Shown here in pieces: positions 51,596 to 60,859 of a stretch of 64,000 bases of DNA. The notes under the pieces are model-generated. The model saw nothing but the letters and a program-made list of their open reading frames with translations. It had not been told where the DNA came from and made no database searches. Both the position numbers and the translations under genes were made by a program. Each line of letters opens with the position of its first letter. Within the stretch, counting starts at the first letter, position 1. This DNA comes from Bacteroidota bacterium. GTDB lineage: Bacteria > Bacteroidota > Bacteroidia > Bacteroidales > Dysgonomonadaceae. The stretch spans positions 1 to 64,000 of the forward strand of contig JAEWQF010000074.1 of the NCBI GenBank assembly GCA_023399295.1, read 5' to 3'.

Positions 51596-53137
51596 ATGAA
51601 ACTGAAAAGAACATTCCAGATTTTGGCACTGCTGCTCATTGGCAGCACTGCCCTCAATGCACAAAACAGACTGGTCATTGAAGCCGACCGGGGAGTGAAC
51701 ACCATCAACCGCCACATCTACGGCCATTTCTCCGAGCATCTCGGACGTTGCATCTATGGCGGATACTGGGTGGGTGAAGATTCCGCCACACCCAACACCC
51801 GAGGCATCCGCAACGATGTGGTAGATGCGCTGAAAGAGATCCAGATTCCCAACCTGCGGTGGCCGGGTGGATGCTTTGCCGACGAGTACCACTGGATGGA
51901 CGGCATCGGACCACGCGACAAAAGGCCCAAGATGGTAAACACCCACTGGGGGGGAGTGGTAGAAGACAACAGCTTCGGCACCCATGAATTCCTCGACCTG
52001 TGTGAGCAACTGGGCACCGAGCCCTACATCAGTGCCAATGTGGGTAGCGGTACCGTGGAAGAGATGTCGAAATGGGTGGAATATGTCACTTTCGACGGTG
52101 AGAGCCCAATGGCCAACTTGCGCCGTCAGAACGGTCGTGAAGAGCCCTGGAAGGTGAAATTCTGGGGTATCGGCAACGAGAGCTGGGGTTGTGGCGGCAA
52201 CATGGAACCCGATTACTACGCCAACCTCTATCGTCATTATGCCACCTTTGCCAGAAACTATGGCGACAACAGGGTGTACAAGATTGCCTGCGGTGCCAAC
52301 GGGGGTGACTACAACTGGACCGAGACAGTGATGAGGAATGCCGGACGCCACATGCAGGGACTCTCCCTCCATTACTACACCGTTCCGAGAGATTGGAGCG
52401 ACAAGGGATCTGCCCTTCAGTTCGATGAAGCGGAATATTTCACCACCATCGAAAAGACGCTCTTCATGGACGAGCTGATTACCAAGCATGGTGCCATCAT
52501 GGATCGTTACGACCCAGAGAAGAGAGTGGGCATGATCATCGACGAGTGGGGTACCTGGTACAACGTGGAGCCCGGCACCAACCCCGGTTTCCTCTACCAG
52601 CAGAACACACTGCGCGATGCCATCGTGGCAGGCATCAATCTCAACATCTTCAACGCGCACAGCGACCGTGTGCAGATGGCCAACCTGGCGCAGACCGTCA
52701 ACGTGCTGCAGGCTGTCATCCTGACTGATGAGGATAAGATGCTGCGCACACCCACCTATTGGGCGTTCTACCTCTACAAGGGGCACCAGAATGCAACCCT
52801 TCTGCCCATCTCCTTCACCAGCACCAAATACCGTCAGGGCAACAGGGAGATTGATGCTGTCAGCGTCTCCGCCTCGAAGGATGCAAACGGCAAGATTCTC
52901 ATCACACTGGTGAATGCGGATCCCAACAACGAACAACAAATCAGCACACAGCTGATCGGGGCATCGGTGAAAAAGGTAAGCGGAGAGATCCTCACCTCCC
53001 AAAAAATCGATGACCACAACTCATTTGACCACCCCGACAAGGTGAGCGTGTCAGCTTTCAAGGGTGCTACGCTGAAGAATGGGAATCTGTCAGTGCTATT
53101 ACCCTCAAAATCGGTGGTAAAACTTGAATTGCAATAA
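51596..53137 (+). CDS. GH51 alpha-L-arabinofuranosidase
   Basis: A 513-residue retaining exo-enzyme (EC 3.2.1.55) that removes alpha-L-arabinofuranose from arabinan side chains and oligosaccharides. The ATG at 51596 opens a signal peptide ending ALNAQ, so it is exported, unlike many cytoplasmic GH51 enzymes. The TIM barrel starts with the family block YGHFSEHLGRCIYGGYWVGE. Acid/base E195 lies in GIGNESWG and nucleophile E317 in IIDEWGTWY. The C-terminal beta-sandwich (about 390-513) is complete and the length is typical. The araD reading frame starts eight bases after its stop. Confidence 0.96.
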   Translation: MKLKRTFQILALLLIGSTALNAQNRLVIEADRGVNTINRHIYGHFSEHLGRCIYGGYWVGEDSATPNTRGIRNDVVDALKEIQIPNLRWPGGCFADEYHWMDGIGPRDKRPKMVNTHWGGVVEDNSFGTHEFLDLCEQLGTEPYISANVGSGTVEEMSKWVEYVTFDGESPMANLRRQNGREEPWKVKFWGIGNESWGCGGNMEPDYYANLYRHYATFARNYGDNRVYKIACGANGGDYNWTETVMRNAGRHMQGLSLHYYTVPRDWSDKGSALQFDEAEYFTTIEKTLFMDELITKHGAIMDRYDPEKRVGMIIDEWGTWYNVEPGTNPGFLYQQNTLRDAIVAGINLNIFNAHSDRVQMANLAQTVNVLQAVILTDEDKMLRTPTYWAFYLYKGHQNATLLPISFTSTKYRQGNREIDAVSVSASKDANGKILITLVNADPNNEQQISTQLIGASVKKVSGEILTSQKIDDHNSFDHPDKVSVSAFKGATLKNGNLSVLLPSKSVVKLELQ

Positions 53138-53144
53138 CAAAGAA

Positions 53145-53834
53145 ATGAGCATAAAAGAATTAAAACAACAAGTATTCCGTGCCAACATCGATCTGGTGGA
53201 TCATGGCTTGGTCATCTTTACCTGGGGCAACGTGAGCGGTATCGACCGTGAACGGGGGCTGGTGGTAATCAAACCATCCGGAGTCTCCTATGATGAGATG
53301 ACAGCTGATGATATGGTCGTGGTGGACATGGAAGGTAACAGGGTGGAGGGCAGATACAAACCCTCATCCGATACCGCCACGCACCTGGAGCTCTACAAGG
53401 CATTTCCCGAAACATGGGGTGTGGTACACACCCACTCCACCTATGCCACCGCCTGGGCACAGGCTGGCTGCGACATCCCCAACATCGGCACCACCCATGC
53501 CGACTATTTCAGTGATGACATCCCCTGCACGCGCGACATGACAGAGGCCGAGATCATGGGCGACTACGAGAAGGATACCGGGAGTGTCATCATTGAGCGC
53601 TTCACAGGGTTGAACCCGGCCCATATACCGGGTGTGCTGGTGAAGAACCATGGTCCTTTCGCCTGGGGAAAAGATCCCCACGATGCGGTGCACAACGCGG
53701 TGGTGATGGAGCAGGTGGCCAAGATGGCCTTCATCTCCCGCCAGATCAATCCACAGCTTACCATGAACAAGTGGCTCATTGAAAAGCATTTCTCCCGCAA
53801 GCATGGGCCCAATGCCTATTATGGACAGAAATAA
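53145..53834 (+). CDS. araD: L-ribulose-5-phosphate 4-epimerase
   Basis: A 229-residue cytoplasmic enzyme (EC 5.1.3.4) converting L-ribulose 5-phosphate to D-xylulose 5-phosphate, the last step of L-arabinose catabolism. It is a class II aldolase fold: the GNVSGIDRERG phosphate-binding segment, an SSDTATHLELYKAFP block with D/H, the zinc-binding VVHTHSTYATAWAQAG histidines, and H of LVKNHGPFAWG. The C-terminus carries the HGPNAYYGQ signature of AraD/UlaF. The ATG at 53145 was chosen over an ATG at 53124 that overlaps the GH51 gene, because family similarity begins at the second. The spacer to araA is extremely A-rich (30 bases). Confidence 0.96.
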   Translation: MSIKELKQQVFRANIDLVDHGLVIFTWGNVSGIDRERGLVVIKPSGVSYDEMTADDMVVVDMEGNRVEGRYKPSSDTATHLELYKAFPETWGVVHTHSTYATAWAQAGCDIPNIGTTHADYFSDDIPCTRDMTEAEIMGDYEKDTGSVIIERFTGLNPAHIPGVLVKNHGPFAWGKDPHDAVHNAVVMEQVAKMAFISRQINPQLTMNKWLIEKHFSRKHGPNAYYGQK

Positions 53835-53864
53835 AAAAAACATCAACAATTAAAAATAAACAAT

Positions 53865-55373
53865 ATGGAATTCTACAACAACCAGGAAGTATGGTTTGTC
53901 ACCGGGGCACAGCTCCTTTATGGCGGTGACGCGGTGATCACCGTAAATGCACACTCGGAAGAGATCGTGAAACAACTCAATGAGGCTGGCACACTCCCCG
54001 TAAAGGTGGTATACAAAGGGACCGCCAACTCATCTCCCGAGGTGGAGAAAATCTTCAAGGAGGCCAACAGCGATGCACGCTGCATCGGCATCATCACCTG
54101 GATGCACACCTTCTCACCGGCGAAGATGTGGATCAAGGGACTGCAGAACTACCACAAGCCGCTGTTACACCTGCACACGCAGTTCAACAAGGAGATACCC
54201 TGGAGTGAGATCGACATGGACTTCATGAACCTGAACCAGTCGGCACACGGTGACCGCGAGTTTGGGCACATGGTCACCCGCATGCGCAAGAACCGCAAGG
54301 TGGTGGTGGGTCACTGGTCAGAACAAAATGTGCAGGCGAAGATTGCCGTATGGATGCGCGTGGCAGCGGCATGGGCAGATGCCCAGGAGATGGTGATCGT
54401 TCGTTTCGGCGACAACATGAACAATGTGGCGGTCACCGATGGCGATCGGCTGGAGGCTGAACTGCGACTGGGATACCACGTCGACTACTACTCCATTGGC
54501 GACCTGGTAGCTTACCAGGACAAGGTGACCGAACAAGAGGTGGATCAGCTGGTTGCCCAATTTGAGCAACTCTATATTTTTGCCGACAACTGCAAGAAAG
54601 GTGCGAAGGATCACGGACAGGTGCGCGAGGCTGCTCGCATTGAGATTGCGTTGCGTCGTTTTCTGAAGGATAAGAACGCAAAGGCCTTCACCACCAACTT
54701 CGATGCACTGCACGGGCTGAACCAGCTGCCGGGGCTGGCCAGCCAGCGACTGATGGCTGAAGGGTACGGCTTTGGCGCGGAGGGTGACTGGAAGACAGCC
54801 GCGCTGTTGCGCACCATCTGGGTGATGTCGAGAGGGTTGAAGGGCGGATGCTCCTTCCTGGAAGACTACACCTACCACTTCAAGGGTGAACAGAGTGCCA
54901 TCCTCCAATCACACATGCTGGAGGTATCGCCCGACATCACCTCACAGAAGCCACGCCTGGAGGTACATCCCCTCGGTATCGGCGGCAAGGCCGATCCGGC
55001 ACGACTGGTATTCACCGCCGACCCCGGTACCGGCATCGCTTCCACCATCATCGACATGGGGAACCGGTTCCGCATGGTGGTCAACAACGTGGATGTACTG
55101 GAACCGGAAGCGGCACTGCCAAAACTGCCGGTGGCCAGCTCGCTCTGGATCCCACAGCCGAACCTGGAGATCGGAGCCGCAGCATGGATCTATGCGGGAG
55201 GCACACACCACTCCGCATTCAGCTATGCCCTCACCAACGAATATTTTGAAGATTATGCCGACATCGCCGGTATTGAGCTGGTGACCATCGACAAGGATAC
55301 CACCATCAAAAACTTCAAATTCGAGCTCAGGGTGAACGAGGTCTATTATCTGCTGAACAAATCACTGCAGTAA
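53865..55373 (+). CDS. araA: L-arabinose isomerase
   Basis: A 502-residue cytoplasmic isomerase (EC 5.3.1.4) converting L-arabinose to L-ribulose. It matches the AraA family over its whole length: N-terminal EVWFVTGAQLLYG, the CIGIITWMHTFSPAKMWI block, LLHLHTQFNKEIPW, and the C-terminal GGTHHSAFSYALT histidines that help bind the manganese with E and H residues in the barrel (GAEGDWKTAALLR, FLEDYTYHF). Start ATG at 53865 is preceded by an A-rich leader. It lies between araD and a secreted GH43, so catabolic and depolymerising genes share one transcript. No internal anomalies. Confidence 0.97.
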   Translation: MEFYNNQEVWFVTGAQLLYGGDAVITVNAHSEEIVKQLNEAGTLPVKVVYKGTANSSPEVEKIFKEANSDARCIGIITWMHTFSPAKMWIKGLQNYHKPLLHLHTQFNKEIPWSEIDMDFMNLNQSAHGDREFGHMVTRMRKNRKVVVGHWSEQNVQAKIAVWMRVAAAWADAQEMVIVRFGDNMNNVAVTDGDRLEAELRLGYHVDYYSIGDLVAYQDKVTEQEVDQLVAQFEQLYIFADNCKKGAKDHGQVREAARIEIALRRFLKDKNAKAFTTNFDALHGLNQLPGLASQRLMAEGYGFGAEGDWKTAALLRTIWVMSRGLKGGCSFLEDYTYHFKGEQSAILQSHMLEVSPDITSQKPRLEVHPLGIGGKADPARLVFTADPGTGIASTIIDMGNRFRMVVNNVDVLEPEAALPKLPVASSLWIPQPNLEIGAAAWIYAGGTHHSAFSYALTNEYFEDYADIAGIELVTIDKDTTIKNFKFELRVNEVYYLLNKSLQ

Positions 55374-55395
55374 TGATTTACACCATCCTGAACCG

Positions 55396-56427
55396 ATGAA
55401 AAGCAATCGATTGTTCGTCCCAGCCCTATCCTGCTTCCTCCTGATCATGCTGCAGGCCACTGCCACGAATGAACTGGAAAGCAGAATCGGGGTGCACGAC
55501 CCGGTAATGATACAGCAAGACAGCACCTATTACCTCTTCCACACCGGATGGGGTATAGGTGTCTATTCATCAACCGACCTGAAGAGCTGGAAACGGGAGA
55601 AACCAGTGTTTGCCACAGCTCCCCAATGGGCTGTCGACCAGGTACCCTCATTCAGGGGACACATCTGGGCTCCCGACATCCATTTTCACAATGGTCGGTA
55701 TTACCTTTACTATTCTGTATCAGCGTTCGGGAAAAACACCTCCTGCATCGGCCTGGTGACAAACAAGACATTACACCCCGACGATCCTGCCTTCGAGTGG
55801 GTAGACCACGGCATTGTCATCTGTTCCTCACCGGGTATCGACAACTGGAATGCGATTGACCCCAACCTGGTCTTCGATGAGGAGGGAACACCCTTTCTTT
55901 TCTTTGGTTCATTCTGGGACGGGTTACAGATGGTACGCCTGAACGATGAGCTGACCGCTCAATACCCCGGAAAAGAGCCGGTAACCGTTGCATCACGAAA
56001 GTTAACAAGATCACCGGAGAACCCACCGGCTATTGACAACAACCCGGAGGATGCGGGTGGCAACGCAATCGAAGCACCCTTTGTGGTGAGAAGAGGCGAT
56101 TACTACTACCTCTTTGCATCCATCGACTACTGCTGCAAGGGGGTGGAGAGCACCTACAAAATGATCTACGGCCGTTCTCGCAAGATCGGGGGTCCCTATC
56201 TGGACAGGGAGGGGAGAGACCTCCTGTTTAGTGGCGGCACCATCCTGATGCAGGGTGATGAACGGTGGCATGGTGTGGGTCACAATGGAATAGCCAATGC
56301 TGATGACAATGATTATCTGCTTTTCCATGGCTACGACGCCAACGATGAGGGGCGTTCCAAGCTCCGCATCCGGCATCTTTCCTGGACTGCGGACCAGTGG
56401 CCCGAGCTGATGGAAGAGATCTATTGA
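55396..56427 (+). CDS. GH43 arabinanase/arabinosidase, secreted
   Basis: A 343-residue single-domain five-bladed propeller with an N-terminal signal peptide (ending QATAT). The triad is clear: base D35 in VHDPVM, D155 in NAIDPNL, acid E226 in IEAPFVV. GHIWAPDIHFHNGRYYLYYS and the late HNGIANADDNDYLLFHGY block with the structural histidine are typical of the compact endo-1,5-alpha-L-arabinanase subgroup. It differs from the upstream lipoprotein GH43, lacks a lipobox and lacks the C-terminal barrel, so a periplasmic enzyme finishing imported oligosaccharides is likely. It starts 22 bases after araA. Confidence 0.9.
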   Translation: MKSNRLFVPALSCFLLIMLQATATNELESRIGVHDPVMIQQDSTYYLFHTGWGIGVYSSTDLKSWKREKPVFATAPQWAVDQVPSFRGHIWAPDIHFHNGRYYLYYSVSAFGKNTSCIGLVTNKTLHPDDPAFEWVDHGIVICSSPGIDNWNAIDPNLVFDEEGTPFLFFGSFWDGLQMVRLNDELTAQYPGKEPVTVASRKLTRSPENPPAIDNNPEDAGGNAIEAPFVVRRGDYYYLFASIDYCCKGVESTYKMIYGRSRKIGGPYLDREGRDLLFSGGTILMQGDERWHGVGHNGIANADDNDYLLFHGYDANDEGRSKLRIRHLSWTADQWPELMEEIY

Positions 56428-56519
56428 GAGACAATGCCACAATGGCATCGCTGTGGGGAGGCAATCATAAACCTTCAACACGTACCAAACAACAAAACGC
56501 ACAACGAAATCACAAGAGT

Positions 56520-58193
56520 ATGACAAAATATGTAATTGGACTGGATTATGGATCCGATTCCTGCCGTGCCATCATCGTCGATGCCGCCAACGGCAACGAG
56601 ATTGCCTCCGCGGTGAAGTATTATCCCCGCTGGATGAATGGCAGCTATTGCGATGCGCGCAGCAACCGTTATCGTCAGCACCCGCTCGACTACATTGAAG
56701 TGCTGGAGGAGAGCATCCGTGAGGCGCTCTCCAAATCACCGGAAGGAACAGCCGAAAAAGTGGTCGGAATGGGATTTGACACCACCGGATCAACCCCCGT
56801 ACTGACAGACCAACAGGGCACGCCACTGGCACTGCTCCCGGCATTCGCCGAGAACCCCAACGCCATGTTCGTGCTCTGGAAAGATCATACCGCCATCCGG
56901 GAGGCTGATGAGATCAACAAGCTGGCAAAGGAGTGGGAGATCGATTACACTGCCTACGAAGGGGGCATCTACTCCTCTGAATGGGTATGGGCCAAGATGC
57001 TGCACATGCTGCGCGAAGATGAAGCGGTGCGCAATGCCGCCTACTCCTGGGTAGAGCATTGCGACTGGCTGCCGGGGCTGATCACAGGCAACACCAAACC
57101 GGAGACCATGCCCAGAAGCCGCTGTGCGGCAGGCCATAAGGCGATGTGGCACGAGAGTTGGGAGGGGTTGCCATCAGAGGCGTTTCTCACCACCCTCGAC
57201 CCCCTGCTGGCCGGTTACCGCTCACGGCTCTATCGTGACACCTATCCAAGCAACACAAAGGTGGGCACCCTTACCGAGGAGTGGGCACGCAGACTGGGGC
57301 TGACCACCAACGTGGCAGTGGCGGTGGGTGCCTTCGACTGTCACATGGGAGCCGTGGGGGTGGAGATCAAGACGGGTGATTTTGTCCGGGTGATCGGCAC
57401 CTCCACCTGCGACATCATGGCGGTACCCTACGAAGAGATGGGTGACAAGCTGGTGCCCGGCATCTGTGGCCAGGTGGATGGCTCGGTCATCCCCGGCATG
57501 ATCGGTCTGGAAGCCGGCCAGTCCGGCTTCGGCGATATCTACGCATGGTTTAAGAAAGTGCTGGAATGGCCTCTTCGCAATGTCATCGGCAAGAGCGACC
57601 TGATTGATGCGGAAACACGGGAGAAGCTGATCGCCGAGGCGACAGATGCCATCATCCCCGCACTGACCAGGGAGGCGGAGAAAGTGCCGGTGAGCGAGAG
57701 CACCATCCTGGCTACCGACTGGATGAACGGTCGTCGCACACCCGATGCGAACCAGCTCCTGCAGGGCACCATCACGGGACTGACACTGGGAAGTTCAGCG
57801 CCGCTCATTTTCAGGGCATTGGTGGAAGCCACCGCCTTCGGATCGAGAGCCATTGTGGAGCGGATCCTGGAGAACGGAGTGGAGATCAAGCAGGTGGTGG
57901 GCATCGGCGGCATTTCACTGAAATCACCCTTTGTGATGCAAACCATGGCCGATGTGTTGGGCATGTCGATCAAAGTGGCCCGTACGGAGCAGTCGTGTGC
58001 CTTTGGCAGCGCTATGTTCGGTGCGGTAGTGGCCGGCGTCTACAGCAGAGTGGAAGAGGCGCAGGATGCCATGGGTCAGGGCTTTGTAACCACCTACCAC
58101 CCCAACAGCGAGCAGCATGCACAGTACAGTGAGCTTTACAAGAAATACCAACAGTTGGGAAAATTTACAGAAGAGAAGATGATCCCATCCTAA
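56520..58193 (+). CDS. araB: Ribulokinase
   Basis: A 557-residue cytoplasmic FGGY-family kinase (EC 2.7.1.16) phosphorylating L-ribulose. The N-terminal phosphate-1 motif YVIGLDYGSDSCRA and a GMGFDTTGSTPV segment are present. The C-terminal domain has the adenosine motif GIGGISLKSPFVMQ, and the FGGY-type signature is near EATAFGSRAIVERI. Counting from the ATG at 56520 gives the family length; the open frame extends 41 codons upstream into the GH43 gene without homology and was cut. With AraA and AraD it completes arabinose to xylulose 5-phosphate. The GH51 gene follows after 10 bases. Confidence 0.96.
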   Translation: MTKYVIGLDYGSDSCRAIIVDAANGNEIASAVKYYPRWMNGSYCDARSNRYRQHPLDYIEVLEESIREALSKSPEGTAEKVVGMGFDTTGSTPVLTDQQGTPLALLPAFAENPNAMFVLWKDHTAIREADEINKLAKEWEIDYTAYEGGIYSSEWVWAKMLHMLREDEAVRNAAYSWVEHCDWLPGLITGNTKPETMPRSRCAAGHKAMWHESWEGLPSEAFLTTLDPLLAGYRSRLYRDTYPSNTKVGTLTEEWARRLGLTTNVAVAVGAFDCHMGAVGVEIKTGDFVRVIGTSTCDIMAVPYEEMGDKLVPGICGQVDGSVIPGMIGLEAGQSGFGDIYAWFKKVLEWPLRNVIGKSDLIDAETREKLIAEATDAIIPALTREAEKVPVSESTILATDWMNGRRTPDANQLLQGTITGLTLGSSAPLIFRALVEATAFGSRAIVERILENGVEIKQVVGIGGISLKSPFVMQTMADVLGMSIKVARTEQSCAFGSAMFGAVVAGVYSRVEEAQDAMGQGFVTTYHPNSEQHAQYSELYKKYQQLGKFTEEKMIPS

Positions 58194-58203
58194 ACCGACC
58201 ACG

Positions 58204-60816
58204 ATGAGAAGCTTTTTCTTGCCGGCGTTCATTGCAGCATTCCTGCTTGTTATACCGACTACGAAGAGTCTCCATGCCAATGAACCCGACTCAGCCTATC
58301 TCTTCGCCTACGGCGAGGAGCAGGGAAGCGGCCTCTATTTTGCATGGAGCAGCGACCGTCACGACTGGCATGCCATTGGGCATCGTCACACCTTTTTGCG
58401 ATCTGACTATGGCAGATGGGGCTCCCAGAAAAGGATGCACGACCCGTTTCTCTACCGTGCACCCGACGGTCAATGGCACTGCACCTGGAGCCTGAACCGT
58501 GAGGATGGGGCCGTAGCACACACGGTCTCCTCCGATCTGGTTTACTGGAAACCGCAATCTTACCCGGTGCTGATGCCCGGAGGCAACTGCCTGAATCCTG
58601 AGATCGCGTACGATGAACAAAAGAAGGGGTTTCAACTCTTCTGGCAGAGCGACACACCCACCGATGGGCTCTTCAACTGTTTCACCACCGATTTCAGGCA
58701 TTTTTCGCCTGCCGTCAGACAGGAGAAGCATCCTGACAACAGAAGAGAAGTGCGCATTGGTGGAGTACTGAGGAAAGGCACGGTGCATCGGGTAGCATGG
58801 GAGGAAATCAACCGGCTGATCAGCTCACAAAAGGCGACCGCTTACAAGCAGTTACTCAACGGTGAGAGAGTGGCCATGAACCCCGATCACTTCCGGGAGC
58901 CGATCGCGGTGACCATCACACCGGATCCGGAACGAAAGAAACCGATCAGCGATCTGTTGATGGGCATCTTCTACGAAGACATCAATTATGCCGCCGATGG
59001 CGGACTCTATGCGGAACTGGTACAAAACCGCGGATTTGAATATTCCCCAAGCGACAAGGAGGGAAATGATCAAACCTGGAACAGTACCTACGCCTGGTCA
59101 GCTACCGATGCGAACCTCTTTACGGTTGACACCATCGCCCCCATCCACCCCCACAACCCGCACTACGCGGTGCTGGAAATTGAAGAAAAAGGGGTTGCAC
59201 TGATCAACGATGGTTTCAGCGGGATACCGGTCGTGGCCGGGGAGAAGTATGACCTGTCGCTCTTCGTGCGTACCCCTGAGAACAAAAGAGGCCCTGTCAG
59301 GGTGCGGCTCACCGGGAAAAACGGAGAGGTATATGGTGAGACAATCACGGGCCGCATTGGCAACAAATGGAAAAAAATGAAGGCGGTGATCACCGCTACC
59401 GTAACTACATCCGAGGCACGCATTGAGCTGATCCCGCAACAAACAGGACGGGTTGAGTTCGATATGGTCTCATTATTTCCGCAAAAGACCTTCAAGGGAC
59501 GTAAAAACGGGATGCGGGCCGATCTGGCACAGACGCTGGCCGATCTCAAGCCGCGGTTCATGCGATTCCCGGGTGGCTGTGTGGCCCATGGCGACGGCAT
59601 CGGCAACATCTACCGCTGGGAGAACACCATCGGTCCCCTTGAAGCACGCAAGCCGCAACGCAACCTCTGGGGCTACCACCAGTCGTTCGGACTGGGTTAC
59701 TACGAGTATTTCCAGTTCTGTGAAGACATCGGTGCCGAGCCAGTACCGGTGGTTGCAGCCGGTGTTCCCTGTCAGAACTCGGCACACCATGGTTGTGTCA
59801 TAGGGGGACAACAGGGAGGAATCCCAATGGATGAGATGGACGCATACATCCAATCGGTTCTGCACCTGATCGAGTATGCCAACGGCGATGCAACAACGGC
59901 ATGGGGCCGAAAAAGAGCGGACGCCGGTCATCCGGAGCCCTTCAACCTGAAATACATCGGTGTGGGAAACGAAGACCTGATCTCCGACCTGTTCATTGAA
60001 AGGTTCAGAATGATCCACGACGCCGTGAAGGAACGCTACCCCGGGATCACCGTGATCGGTACCGCCGGCCCCTTCAGTGAGGGATCGGACTACACCGAAG
60101 GGTGGAAGCTGGCGACCGAAATGGGACTGGAGCTGGTGGACGAGCATTACTACCAGCCCCCCGGCTGGTACCTCAACAACCAGGATTTCTATGACAAGTA
60201 CGACCGTTCAAAAGCCAAGGTCTACCTCGGTGAGTATGCCGCACATGTGCCCGGACGGCACAACAATCTGGAAACGGCGCTCTGCGAAGCACTTCACCTG
60301 ATCAATGTGGAACGAAACGGAGACATCGTGGCGATGACCTCCTACGCACCCCTGCTGGCAAAAGAGGGTTACACGCAATGGAACCCCGACCTGATCTATT
60401 TCAACAACAGTCGGGTGATGCCAACCACAGGCTACCATGTGCAGAAGCTATTTGGCAATCACACTGGCAATGAGTATCTTCCAAATCTCATCCTGGCAAC
60501 CGACGAGAGGGAGCAGATCACCAAGCGTATCGCCTCCTCGTTCCTGCGCGATACGACAACCGGCGACCTGATTGTCAAGTTGGTGAACCTATTGCCAGTA
60601 GCTGTCTCCTCCACCATCGACCTCTCGAAGTTGGAGGTCGTGAAGGACGAAGCGGCCAGCTTGTGGGTGATGAGCGGTGATCTGGAAGATAAAAACATCG
60701 TGCCGATGGAGTCGGCACTGACGGTGTCGGATGCGCTCTTCTATCAGATGCCCGCATACTCCTTGTCGGTGATCAGGATAAAGTGTAAGAGCCACGCACC
60801 GCAACGGGAGAGGTAG
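58204..60816 (+). CDS. Multidomain GH51 alpha-L-arabinofuranosidase with N-terminal GH43-like propeller fragment
   Basis: A 870-residue secreted protein; signal peptide about 1-25. Residues about 28-190 look like part of a GH43-type propeller (AYLFAYGEEQGSGLYFAWSS, MHDPFLYRAPDGQWH, CLNPEIAYDE) but only three to four blades' worth are present and no GH43 acid glutamate context is seen. Residues about 235-425 include the start of the GH51 fold and a CBM4-like sandwich, and 430-760 hold the TIM barrel: RFPGGC, acid/base E590 in GVGNED and nucleophile E677 in YLGEYAAH. The C-terminal sandwich ends near 860. It is the long GH51 subtype, about 200 residues more than usual because of the N-terminal piece. 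It differs from the short GH51 and may prefer other linkages. Confidence 0.88.
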   Translation: MRSFFLPAFIAAFLLVIPTTKSLHANEPDSAYLFAYGEEQGSGLYFAWSSDRHDWHAIGHRHTFLRSDYGRWGSQKRMHDPFLYRAPDGQWHCTWSLNREDGAVAHTVSSDLVYWKPQSYPVLMPGGNCLNPEIAYDEQKKGFQLFWQSDTPTDGLFNCFTTDFRHFSPAVRQEKHPDNRREVRIGGVLRKGTVHRVAWEEINRLISSQKATAYKQLLNGERVAMNPDHFREPIAVTITPDPERKKPISDLLMGIFYEDINYAADGGLYAELVQNRGFEYSPSDKEGNDQTWNSTYAWSATDANLFTVDTIAPIHPHNPHYAVLEIEEKGVALINDGFSGIPVVAGEKYDLSLFVRTPENKRGPVRVRLTGKNGEVYGETITGRIGNKWKKMKAVITATVTTSEARIELIPQQTGRVEFDMVSLFPQKTFKGRKNGMRADLAQTLADLKPRFMRFPGGCVAHGDGIGNIYRWENTIGPLEARKPQRNLWGYHQSFGLGYYEYFQFCEDIGAEPVPVVAAGVPCQNSAHHGCVIGGQQGGIPMDEMDAYIQSVLHLIEYANGDATTAWGRKRADAGHPEPFNLKYIGVGNEDLISDLFIERFRMIHDAVKERYPGITVIGTAGPFSEGSDYTEGWKLATEMGLELVDEHYYQPPGWYLNNQDFYDKYDRSKAKVYLGEYAAHVPGRHNNLETALCEALHLINVERNGDIVAMTSYAPLLAKEGYTQWNPDLIYFNNSRVMPTTGYHVQKLFGNHTGNEYLPNLILATDEREQITKRIASSFLRDTTTGDLIVKLVNLLPVAVSSTIDLSKLEVVKDEAASLWVMSGDLEDKNIVPMESALTVSDALFYQMPAYSLSVIRIKCKSHAPQRER

Positions 60817-60859
60817 TGTTACACTCCATTTTATTCATACATGCAACAACCTGGAAACT

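Noticed and set aside
51569..53017. A 482-codon minus-strand frame opposite the short GH51 gene
   Set aside because: The plus strand carries both GH51 catalytic glutamates in context; the reverse frame has no motif.
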